Assembly (NCBI GenBank): GCA_965216645.1
Contig: CBDCGJ010000044.1
Location: 62,001-126,000, forward strand
Reading direction: 5' to 3'
DNA from: CBDCGJ01 sp965216645
GTDB taxonomy: Bacteria > Pseudomonadota > Alphaproteobacteria > GCA-2731375
DNA: 64,000 nt
Position 1 is the first letter of the stretch, and each line of letters begins with the position of its first letter. This document shows, one piece after another, positions 36,394 to 44,242 of this stretch. The notes under the pieces were generated by a model. It saw only the letters and a list, made by a program, of their open reading frames with translations, searched no databases and was not told where the DNA came from. The translations under genes were made by a program, and so were the position numbers.

Positions 36394-37470
36394 CTAATCC
36401 ATGCGCCAGCGGCGAAGCTCGCTCCGCCCGCAGCATGTTCGTCGGTATTCCACGGTACGGTTGTCGATAAATTTCGCCTCGCTGTGGATCGCGCCGATTT
36501 CCGTCGCCTCGATGATATGGTCAGGCGGCCGCGTGCCTTTGAGGTATGCCTTCAATCGGTCCGAACGGACCACGTGATAGGGCCCAAAGCGCGACTGCAA
36601 CAAGAGGACATGTCTCATATCCGGTGAGAAAATGTCGAAACGCCAGTCGCTGAAAAACAGATCGCCTTCCGGGACGAAAGTCAGCTCCCGCGGTTCGTCG
36701 GCAAAGCGGAAGGTCAGCTTTTTGACGCCGAATTCGCGTGGCATCGGCGCGACGTCTTCGCCATAAAAATACGCGGCAACGGGCCCGGCAGAGACAATCT
36801 TCAGCACCGCGTGGGCGTCGCTCGATGTCGGCGGCACCAGACCGTCGAGAAGATTTTCCGTGATCGCCGGCCTGCGAAACCGATAAGCCGCGCCAAGATC
36901 ATCGGCATAGGCCGCCAACCCCGCCAACCGCCGGTCGTCCCAGCTTTCGGACGCCGGTCCCGAGAAGTATTTCTTGCCGATGAGTTTTTCTTGAACCCGG
37001 CGGATGTCTTGAGGCGGCAAAACTTTTTCAAACAAGGCGTAACCTTCGCCCTTGTCTGTCGCCACGGCAAAAACGCGACGGTCGACCACGGCCAAGCGAG
37101 CGATCGGCCGGTCGTTACAGCGTAGGTCAAAACTCATGTTCAGCACCTTGTCGCCTTGCGAGCGCATCCCTTCAACCGGCCCGATTTGCGTGTCGGAAAG
37201 GATGGGGTCGCTGAAATTCACGGTCGCGGTGGGTGAAGGCGACAATCCCCAAGATGCGCAGATCCTCCCTCCAAGCCAGGTCAGGCGATCGCCAAATACA
37301 ACCGTCTTGCCTACGAACGCCGAAAGTTCGGTGTTTGTCTTATGCGCGACGTCGCTGGCCTGACGGAATCCGATGAAGCTATATCGCCCGTCGAGCGGTC
37401 CGGTCGCCGTGTCGGCCAAGGCCGGCTGAAGCGCGACCGCGAAGACAATAAAGGCAATCCCGAGTATCAT
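36394..37470 (-). CDS. Exported protein of unknown function (358 aa)
   Basis: The protein begins with a Sec signal peptide (MILGIAFIVFAVALQPALA, cleavage after ALA) followed by DTATGPLDGRYSFIGFRQ. It has no domain I recognise. Features are a central LIGKKYFSGPASESWDDRRLAGL, a C-terminal RYSF/beta-rich section with DMRHVLLLQSRFGPYHVVR, and a Cys pair (RRTCCGRSEL) near the end. The frame is open to 37953, but the upstream part is low-quality and lacks a start site; 37470 gives a clean signal peptide. It stands alone between the VOC pseudogene and an MFS gene. Confidence 0.65.
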   Translation of the reverse strand: MILGIAFIVFAVALQPALADTATGPLDGRYSFIGFRQASDVAHKTNTELSAFVGKTVVFGDRLTWLGGRICASWGLSPSPTATVNFSDPILSDTQIGPVEGMRSQGDKVLNMSFDLRCNDRPIARLAVVDRRVFAVATDKGEGYALFEKVLPPQDIRRVQEKLIGKKYFSGPASESWDDRRLAGLAAYADDLGAAYRFRRPAITENLLDGLVPPTSSDAHAVLKIVSAGPVAAYFYGEDVAPMPREFGVKKLTFRFADEPRELTFVPEGDLFFSDWRFDIFSPDMRHVLLLQSRFGPYHVVRSDRLKAYLKGTRPPDHIIEATEIGAIHSEAKFIDNRTVEYRRTCCGRSELRRWRMD

Positions 37471-37580
37471 CGCGCGGCTCTCCGAAAGCAATTTCGCTTG
37501 GGCATTATAGTCGGAAATCAAGTCCGCAATCGGGCAATCCGCGTCGTTTCGGGCCGGAGAGTGGAATAACCCGCACGCAT

Positions 37581-38732
37581 CTATTTCCGATAGGTCGTAA
37601 CGAAAGCGAACACGGCCGCACCGGCGGAGAAGACGGCGGCGAGCGCGAACATGTGGGGCCAGGAATATCCCGCCGCGATACCGGCGAGGACCGCGCCGAG
37701 GGCGCCGATGCCGTCCATCAGGACGAAGGCGAAACCGAGCGTCGCGCCTTCGCTGCGACCGGAATGATCGAGGGCGCCGGCGAGAATGGCGGCGCGGATC
37801 GCGGCCAGCGTGGCGACCGCCACCGTCGCCGCGGCGATCATAACCCAGAGCGGGGGTTGCAAGACCAGCAGGCTGCTTGCCAGTGCCGCCGCCAGCGTAC
37901 CGACCATGACAACCGGCCGACGACCCGCCAAGTCGGAAAACTTGCCGACCCAAGGCTGCGCCAGCGCGCCGACGATCAACATGGTGGAAAACGCGATGCC
38001 GGCTTCCGCCGGTCCGAAGTCGTGCTGATCCGCGAGATAGAGCGGAATCATGCTGAGAAGCGCGATCAAAGCCATGTTGTAGAGGCAGATCATCGCCATC
38101 ATGCGCAGGCCGTCACCCCGCCGCCACATATTCAGAAGGTCGAGCATATCCCGACCGCTGAGCGATCGCTTCGCCACATGCGGCACACCGCGCGCGACCC
38201 GAAAGAAGCACAGGCCCATGATCGCGGCGGGCAGGGCGGAGACGGTCAACGCCACGCGCCAGTCGACATAGGCGAGGAGGAAGCCGACGGCGAGCGGCGA
38301 CAGTACTTCCGCCAGCGAGCCGCCGATGGCGTGAATGCCGAGCACATGGGCGCGCCGGGTTTCCCTGTCACGGGTGAGGACGCCGGTGGCGATCGGATGC
38401 CATGCCGCATCACCCATGCCGGCGAGCGCGAGCAAGAGGGCGAGGCTCCAAAAATCCGGCGCCAACGCGGCCAACGCATAGCCGATGGCGACCCACCAGA
38501 ACGTGCCGGTCAGCAATCGGCCCCGGTTCGAGACATGGTCGGTCAGGATCCCGGCAGGTAGGTAAGCCAGCGCGCCGCCGACATTGCAGATCGTGAACAA
38601 CAGGCCGACTTCCGCCGGCGACAAATTCATGGCGATACCGATCGCCGGGACGATCAGCCACAAGGCGCAGACAGACCAATCGTTGGCGAAATGGCCCAGC
38701 GTAAACCAGGTCAGCAGGGTGCGGTTGTTCAT
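37581..38732 (-). CDS. MFS transporter
   Basis: A 383-residue permease with about 12 predicted helices, starting WFTLGHFANDWSVCALWLIVPAIG. The loop 2-3 signature is GILTDHVSNRGRLL and a second half-repeat GKFSDLAGRRPVVMVG. The arrangement NDW in helix 1 and the DHVSNR loop resemble the fosmidomycin-resistance/YfkF branch of the family. The substrate is unknown. It is divergent from the AraC regulator, 124 bases away, which probably controls it. Confidence 0.88.
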   Translation of the reverse strand: MNNRTLLTWFTLGHFANDWSVCALWLIVPAIGIAMNLSPAEVGLLFTICNVGGALAYLPAGILTDHVSNRGRLLTGTFWWVAIGYALAALAPDFWSLALLLALAGMGDAAWHPIATGVLTRDRETRRAHVLGIHAIGGSLAEVLSPLAVGFLLAYVDWRVALTVSALPAAIMGLCFFRVARGVPHVAKRSLSGRDMLDLLNMWRRGDGLRMMAMICLYNMALIALLSMIPLYLADQHDFGPAEAGIAFSTMLIVGALAQPWVGKFSDLAGRRPVVMVGTLAAALASSLLVLQPPLWVMIAAATVAVATLAAIRAAILAGALDHSGRSEGATLGFAFVLMDGIGALGAVLAGIAAGYSWPHMFALAAVFSAGAAVFAFVTTYRK

Positions 38733-38856
38733 GGCGGCGGTCAGCTCTAAAGGAATATGAAAATCTCGCGATGGAAGTATTTGCGCAGCCTAGGTTAGAA
38801 CGATATGTCTTTCAGTCGACGAACCGGCGTATTATGTCTAAAATTCGTCAAAGACC

Positions 38857-39633
38857 ATGACTTATCCTGATGTTCATCCGCTGAACGATCCCGGCGACGC
38901 GCCTGTCCCGCGGTATCTCGGGGAGACCGTGCGGCCGACGGCCGGCGAGAGCTACGGTTGGCATGCCCATGAATTCGGCCAGTTGATCGCAGCCACTTCC
39001 GGATCCATGTATGTCGGCACGCCGGGTCGCGTTCTTTTGCTCAGCCCGGCCATGGTCATGTGGATACCGCCAACCGTCGAACATTGGATGCGGTACGGGT
39101 CGCATAACGAAATGCGTTATGTCGACGTGCGCGAGGACGAGGCCGGCGGCATAGGCGCGACTTGCCGAATAATGGCCATGACGCCGCTGCTGAACGCGTT
39201 GATTTCCAGCACCATGCCCGACAATAGCGCCGGGCGGGGGCGGGGCCACAATTCGGCATTGTTCGATCTTTTGCGTCACGAACTTGTCGCCGCCGCGGAT
39301 GTACCGCTCTCGATCGCCATGCCGCGCGATCCTCGAATTCACCGGTTTGCGGAAGCGGTGCTGAGCGATCCGGGCATAGTCGATTCGGTGGAGTCCTGGC
39401 TGGCCGACGCGCCGGCCAGCCGCAAGACCGTCGAGCGCCTATTCATCGCCGAAACCGGCATGCCGCCGTCGCGGTGGCTGCGGCATGCCCGCATTCTCCA
39501 TGCGATTTCAAAACTTGCCGCCGGCGAGAAAGTCAGTTCGGTCGCATTCGACATGGGATACGCGTCGTCGAGCGCCTTCAGCTACATGTTTCGCCGCACG
39601 CTTGGGCGCAGTCCAAGCGATTTCTGCATTTGA
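38857..39633 (+). CDS. AraC-family transcriptional regulator
   Basis: A 258-residue regulator. An N-terminal cupin-like sensor (YGWHAHEFGQLIAATSGSMYVG, then MVMWIPPTVEHWMRYG) is followed by a C-terminal double helix-turn-helix. The second HTH is KVSSVAFDMGYASSSAFSYMFRR, then LGRSPSDF at the very end. The metal-type histidines of the cupin (HAHE) are present. Its divergent placement next to the MFS gene suggests that it senses a substrate or toxin of that exporter. Confidence 0.9.
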   Translation: MTYPDVHPLNDPGDAPVPRYLGETVRPTAGESYGWHAHEFGQLIAATSGSMYVGTPGRVLLLSPAMVMWIPPTVEHWMRYGSHNEMRYVDVREDEAGGIGATCRIMAMTPLLNALISSTMPDNSAGRGRGHNSALFDLLRHELVAAADVPLSIAMPRDPRIHRFAEAVLSDPGIVDSVESWLADAPASRKTVERLFIAETGMPPSRWLRHARILHAISKLAAGEKVSSVAFDMGYASSSAFSYMFRRTLGRSPSDFCI

Positions 39634-39741
39634 TCCGGAAACAACTTGTCGTGGTGCGCAAGCACCTTCTATCTTCCAACCGTCAGTCGGTTTGTGTTTT
39701 TTGTGGAGAATTTCCTTTCACGGGAGGCAGGCAGCGGGCCG

Positions 39742-41274
39742 ATGCAGTACAGATTCGACGGCTTTGAAATGGATATCGATCGATTGGAGCTGCGCCTTCA
39801 GGGCGAAGTCCGGCCGCTCGAACCGCAGGTCTTCGACCTTCTTCGCCTATTTCTCGAAAACCGTAATCGCCTGACCACGCGGGACGAACTCGTTGCTAAG
39901 GTTTGGGGAGGACGATCCATTTCCGAATCGGCAATAGATTCCCGCATACATGCCGCGCGCCTCGCCGTGGACGACGACGGCCGTAATCAGAGGCGGATCA
40001 AAACGGTGAGCAAGCGCGGCTATCGTTTCGTGGCCGACGTCGATGTCATCGATAGCCACGACGGAGATATCCCAAAACCCGACAAGACGTTGATCGCGGT
40101 CCTTCCGTTCGAAAACAAGTCGGACGACCTGGAACAAGAATCTTTTGCCGATGCCGTGGCCGAGAACATCATTGCCGCCCTGTCGAGGTTTCATCGGTTA
40201 TCCGTTGTCTCCCGAAGCTCATCCTTCGCCTATAGAGGATCTGAAGTCGATTTGAGGCAGGTCGCGACGGAACTGAATGTCCAATATATCATTGAGGGCA
40301 GCGTCCGCCGGGCGGGCAACAGATTGCGGATCGCCGTGCGGCTGATCGACGCCTCCAGCGATAGTCACATTTGGGCGGAGCGATTTGATGGTGAGTTGAA
40401 TCACATTTTCTCCGTTCAGGACGAGATCACCGAGCTGGTGGCAATGGCCGTGGCGCCGGAGCTGCATATCTGGGAAATGGAGCGGGCGCGGCGCAGAAAA
40501 CTTCCGGATCTGAGGGTACGGGAGATGCTGGCGCGCGCCAACTGGCATGTCTGGCGATTTACCGAAGAAGACGTCGGCGTGGCGGAAGCTATTCTGAATG
40601 AGGCGCTCGAACACGATCCGGACGATGCAAGGATATATGTGGCATTGTCGCGTTGTTTCAGCATGGCGAGCCTATACGGTTGGCGCCGATCGTCTAAAGA
40701 ATCCCTCTCGCTTGCCTTGGAAACGGCACGGAAAGCCGTCGACCTGGACAAGTATGACGAAGTTGCCCACGCAAGGTTTGGGATTTGCCTGTTCCATTCC
40801 CGGCGGCATGACGACGCGGCACGGCGGTTGGAGACGGCTATCAGGCTTAATCCGAACCAATCGCTGGCCGTCGGTAATCTCGGCACCGTGTTAATCCACA
40901 TGCGTCAGCACGACCGAGGGTTGGAGCTGCTGCGGAAGGTCATTCGGCAAAGCCCTAAGGATCCGGCATTGCCGTTTTATCTTGTCGACACCGGCTTTCA
41001 CTATTTCCTTGCGGGCCGTTATGAAGAAGCCGTCGAGTGGGCGGCAAAATCGGTGCATGAAACGGCGACATTCCCGACGGGATATTGCCTTATGGCCTCG
41101 GCCCACGGTCTTCTGGGCAACGATCGAGAAGCGCGGGCCGCCTACAACAAATTCAGAATGATCGCTTCAAGCGCGACGATCATGTCCGTATCGGAATGCG
41201 TGCCGTTCATACACCGGCGCGACGTCGAGGGTTATGTGGAAGGACTGCGTTGTGCGGGCATGCCCGAGCAGTGA
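39742..41274 (+). CDS. Winged-helix (CadC-type) regulator with TPR repeats
   Basis: A 510-residue cytosolic protein. An OmpR/PhoB-like winged helix (residues ~1-100, LEPQVFDLLRLFLENRNRLTTRDELVAKVWGG and YRFVADV) is followed by a FlgO-like segment (LIAVLPFENKSDDLEQESF and VQYIIEGSVRRAGNRLRIAVRLID). Several TPR units follow to the end (LNPNQSLAVGNLGTVLIHMRQHDRGLELL). This layout is common in alphaproteobacteria near adenylate-cyclase-like genes. No receiver or membrane helix is seen, so the signal is unknown. ATG 39742 is preceded by a purine-rich stretch. Confidence 0.85.
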   Translation: MQYRFDGFEMDIDRLELRLQGEVRPLEPQVFDLLRLFLENRNRLTTRDELVAKVWGGRSISESAIDSRIHAARLAVDDDGRNQRRIKTVSKRGYRFVADVDVIDSHDGDIPKPDKTLIAVLPFENKSDDLEQESFADAVAENIIAALSRFHRLSVVSRSSSFAYRGSEVDLRQVATELNVQYIIEGSVRRAGNRLRIAVRLIDASSDSHIWAERFDGELNHIFSVQDEITELVAMAVAPELHIWEMERARRRKLPDLRVREMLARANWHVWRFTEEDVGVAEAILNEALEHDPDDARIYVALSRCFSMASLYGWRRSSKESLSLALETARKAVDLDKYDEVAHARFGICLFHSRRHDDAARRLETAIRLNPNQSLAVGNLGTVLIHMRQHDRGLELLRKVIRQSPKDPALPFYLVDTGFHYFLAGRYEEAVEWAAKSVHETATFPTGYCLMASAHGLLGNDREARAAYNKFRMIASSATIMSVSECVPFIHRRDVEGYVEGLRCAGMPEQ

Positions 41275-41434
41275 CGCGACGCAATTCCATTTGTTCGTCG
41301 AGCAGAAAAATCGCTACGAAAAATTAGCAATTTCCGCACAATATCCGTCGCAGCGCCTGCTATCGGCAATGTTGCTCAGATTGGCCGAAACATGTATTGC
41401 TGCGGCAACAACGGCATGGAATGAAAGTCGATTT

Positions 41435-43399
41435 ATGTGGGGAAGTATGGTTTTCCGGCCACGACGATTTTTAAGGACAATCCTAAGACCTGCAATTTAT
41501 CTGATATATAAATGCTACTTCAAATTGGCCGAATGGGGCGTCATCGCCCATAGCGATGAGCCGTCGGACGTAAAGTCCCGCAATAGAATCAAACCGGACA
41601 TCTCGCTCGAAACGTTTTTCCGGGAGCTTAACGCACGCGGCGTGCAGTATGTCGTCCTGCGCTGGTTCGAAGACCTGCCGGAACCGAACGGCAGGGATGT
41701 CGACATTTTGCTGCGAGACTCGGATCTGCCGAAAATAACGGATTTGACGACGAATTGGCCGCTCGGGATCAGGTGCGATCTATATACGTCGACCGGTCAG
41801 TATGGCTACGGTCACCGGGGCGTCGCGCTTTTTCCGCCGGCTTTGGCGGATCGGATTTTGAGCAACGCCCGACGGCACAATGAGCTGATCTCCGTGCCGA
41901 ACCAGCGCGATCATTTTTTCGCACTGGCCTATCATGCGACATACATCAAGGGCGCGAAATCAGGTCTCCCCAGCGAGTTTCCGATCCCGAAAATGCAGGG
42001 CAGTCATGACTATGCGGTCGATTTGACAGCATTCGGCGCGGATGTCGGCATAGTTGTTCCAGCCCCCGTGACCATGGAGAGTCTGGACGCGCTCCTCAAT
42101 CAACATGGATGGCGACCGCCGATCGAGATGCTGGAGCGGCTCGCGGAAAACAACGAATGGCTCGCCCTACTGCTCGAAAAGGACGCAAATGACGAACGAT
42201 CGCGGCCAGACGGCTTGGCGGCATTCATGATTCGCCAACGCGCGGTCGACCTGGGGCTGGAAGACCTATTGATCGATCGGCTGGAAATGAAAGGGTTTGA
42301 GATTCTTGCCCGCGAAACCTTGAATGCGGATCTGCAAAATGACATGGCGAAGGAGGTTCGCGGGGGCAATTGGGGGCGTGGTCCTTACCCTGTTAGCGGC
42401 GGGAAACCGGCAACGTTGGTGATTGGTTACGATGTCATGACCAGTGAACCGACGGAAGCCGAATTGGCCAAATTCCCGTTGGTGGACAATCGGAGAATCC
42501 TGTTCGCCAAGACGGCGGCCCGGGATGTCGTCATGGAGCGGTATGAGGCGGCCGAGCAGTTTAATCCCATGCATTCCACGGACAACGCCCGGCAGTCTTG
42601 GCGGATTGTCGAGAACTATGTTCCGGCCTTGACGGAGAGCCTGTGCGCGGCGGTCGAGGCGCGAAAAGCGCAGTTTGAAACACTGGAGCCCGTTGTTCGG
42701 ACTTTGAGCAGTTTCGGCACGAGGGCCAAAGTCGAACTCGTGCGTTGGGAAGGGCAGGAGGTGGTCAAGAAGACATTTAAGAATGTCGCTCTCCGCCATC
42801 TCGAGCGAGAAGTCGCGTTTTTGACGGAGTTCTCCGATCGCCCTGAAGTACCGAAACTGTTGAAACGAGGGACGAATTACATCCTACTGCCATACTATGA
42901 AAATGACTGGACCCCGGTCGGGCCGTTTGGGATCCCGCGGCTTCTTCCCCTGGCGATGGTCCGTCAAATAGCGGACTTTTTTAAGTCCGTTGTCGCGCAA
43001 GGCGTCGATTTGATCGACATCAATCCGCGGGCGAACGTCATTGTGGATCGGCGCGAGGGCCTCAAAATTCTGGATTTCGAGTTCGTGCATCGCCACGGCA
43101 ATCCGCTTCCGCCGGAAAAGTGCTACGCCATCGCCGGCGTACCGAAAAACTTCGATGGCGATTATCCCACCGTGACCAACTATATCGGATCGCCCTATCC
43201 CAAGAGGTGGTTCCCCCATACGGGACTATCGCCCCATAGTTTGTTCTACGATTCGCCACTCATGCAGTCGGTGAAGCGCCTGTTCAACTATCCCGTATTT
43301 CTATTCCGCTGGTCGGTGACAAAGGCGGTATTCTCCGACCACGGCCTCAAAGGCATCGCGCGGCGGGTTTATCGGATGATCAAAGGGAGAGTTGCCTAA
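41435..43399 (+). CDS. Nucleotidyltransferase-like / kinase-like protein, function unknown
   Basis: The product is about 654 residues from ATG 41435. The frame is open to 41234, overlapping the previous gene, and the start is uncertain. Residues ~50-210 resemble nucleotidyltransferase-type folds (FFRELNARGVQYVVLRWFEDLPEPNGRDVDILLRDSDL, where the G-R-D-V-D-I-L pattern is typical). The C-terminal part from ~430 (TRAKVELVRWEGQEVVKKTFK, then HLEREVAFLTEFSD, LIDINPRANVIVDRREGLKILDFEFV) has the K, E, DxxxxN and DFE layout of eukaryotic-like or LPS-heptose-type kinases. A role in surface polysaccharide modification is plausible. AT-rich upstream DNA hints at acquisition. Confidence 0.7.
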   Translation: MWGSMVFRPRRFLRTILRPAIYLIYKCYFKLAEWGVIAHSDEPSDVKSRNRIKPDISLETFFRELNARGVQYVVLRWFEDLPEPNGRDVDILLRDSDLPKITDLTTNWPLGIRCDLYTSTGQYGYGHRGVALFPPALADRILSNARRHNELISVPNQRDHFFALAYHATYIKGAKSGLPSEFPIPKMQGSHDYAVDLTAFGADVGIVVPAPVTMESLDALLNQHGWRPPIEMLERLAENNEWLALLLEKDANDERSRPDGLAAFMIRQRAVDLGLEDLLIDRLEMKGFEILARETLNADLQNDMAKEVRGGNWGRGPYPVSGGKPATLVIGYDVMTSEPTEAELAKFPLVDNRRILFAKTAARDVVMERYEAAEQFNPMHSTDNARQSWRIVENYVPALTESLCAAVEARKAQFETLEPVVRTLSSFGTRAKVELVRWEGQEVVKKTFKNVALRHLEREVAFLTEFSDRPEVPKLLKRGTNYILLPYYENDWTPVGPFGIPRLLPLAMVRQIADFFKSVVAQGVDLIDINPRANVIVDRREGLKILDFEFVHRHGNPLPPEKCYAIAGVPKNFDGDYPTVTNYIGSPYPKRWFPHTGLSPHSLFYDSPLMQSVKRLFNYPVFLFRWSVTKAVFSDHGLKGIARRVYRMIKGRVA

Positions 43400-44157
43400 T
43401 CATCGGCTTTCCGGCCCACATACATTCCGTAACCGTAGTGGGCTTTGTGTTTCAGATAGAACGCGATCTCCCGTTCTTCCGCCTCGGCGATGGCGCGTGC
43501 GGTTGGGTTTCCCTCGTGTCTGGCCAAGAACCTTGGGAGTTGGTCCTGTAAAGGACGATAGTAATTCTCGACCCAACACCGCTCCGGCAGCGCGAAATAT
43601 CCCATCGGTGCATAGCCGGCGTCTTCCAAGACCTTCAATTTCGAGGAAGCGGTGGCGATTTCGGCATAGGCCGCCGTCCAATATGTCTCGAGTTCGGAGG
43701 GGCGAACGCCGGTCGTCCAGGTAATTTCGGAAACGACGAGTATACCGCCGGGTTTCAGAAAGCGACGCCATGCGGTCACCCCGTTCCGGAAACCGATATT
43801 GTAGATCGCGCCCTCCGACCAGATGACATCCAACGCTGCGTCGGCAAAGGGCAGTTCGTCCATGGTGCCGATATGCGGTTTAATTTTATCGTCTAGCCCT
43901 TCCGCTTCGGCGTTGCGTTCCAGAGCAGCGATGAACGCTGGAAGTAAATCGACGGCATTGATTTCGGCATTCAGGGATCGGGCGAGGTGCAATGCGGACG
44001 CGCCGGTTCCGCAACCGATGTCGGCGATCTTCAACCGCCGCAAACGGTCGATATTCGCCAGCTGTAGGGCAAGTTCGGTCTCGGCTCTTCCTCCCGGGCC
44101 TTGTCGGTCCTGGACTTTGTGCAGGTCGGCCATCAAATCCAAATATTCCTTGTCCAC
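43396..44157 (-). CDS. Class I SAM-dependent methyltransferase (UbiE/COQ5-like)
   Basis: A 253-residue methyltransferase. Motif I is IADIGCGTGASALHLARSLN, then INAVDLLPAFIAALERNA, the PFADAALDVIWSEGAIYNIGF motif and FLKPGGILVVSEITW. The C-terminal part NYYRPLQDQLPRFLARHEGN resembles small-molecule methyltransferases related to YcgJ. The substrate is unknown. It is convergent with, and overlaps by 4 bases, the upstream kinase-like gene. Confidence 0.85.
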   Translation of the reverse strand: MDKEYLDLMADLHKVQDRQGPGGRAETELALQLANIDRLRRLKIADIGCGTGASALHLARSLNAEINAVDLLPAFIAALERNAEAEGLDDKIKPHIGTMDELPFADAALDVIWSEGAIYNIGFRNGVTAWRRFLKPGGILVVSEITWTTGVRPSELETYWTAAYAEIATASSKLKVLEDAGYAPMGYFALPERCWVENYYRPLQDQLPRFLARHEGNPTARAIAEAEEREIAFYLKHKAHYGYGMYVGRKADD

Positions 44158-44242
44158 GCGATCAATCCTCGTTTCTCTGAATTTGGAATTGGCGGCAGCT
44201 CCGAACGCTCCGATCGGCGGAATCCATCAATGTATGTGATGG

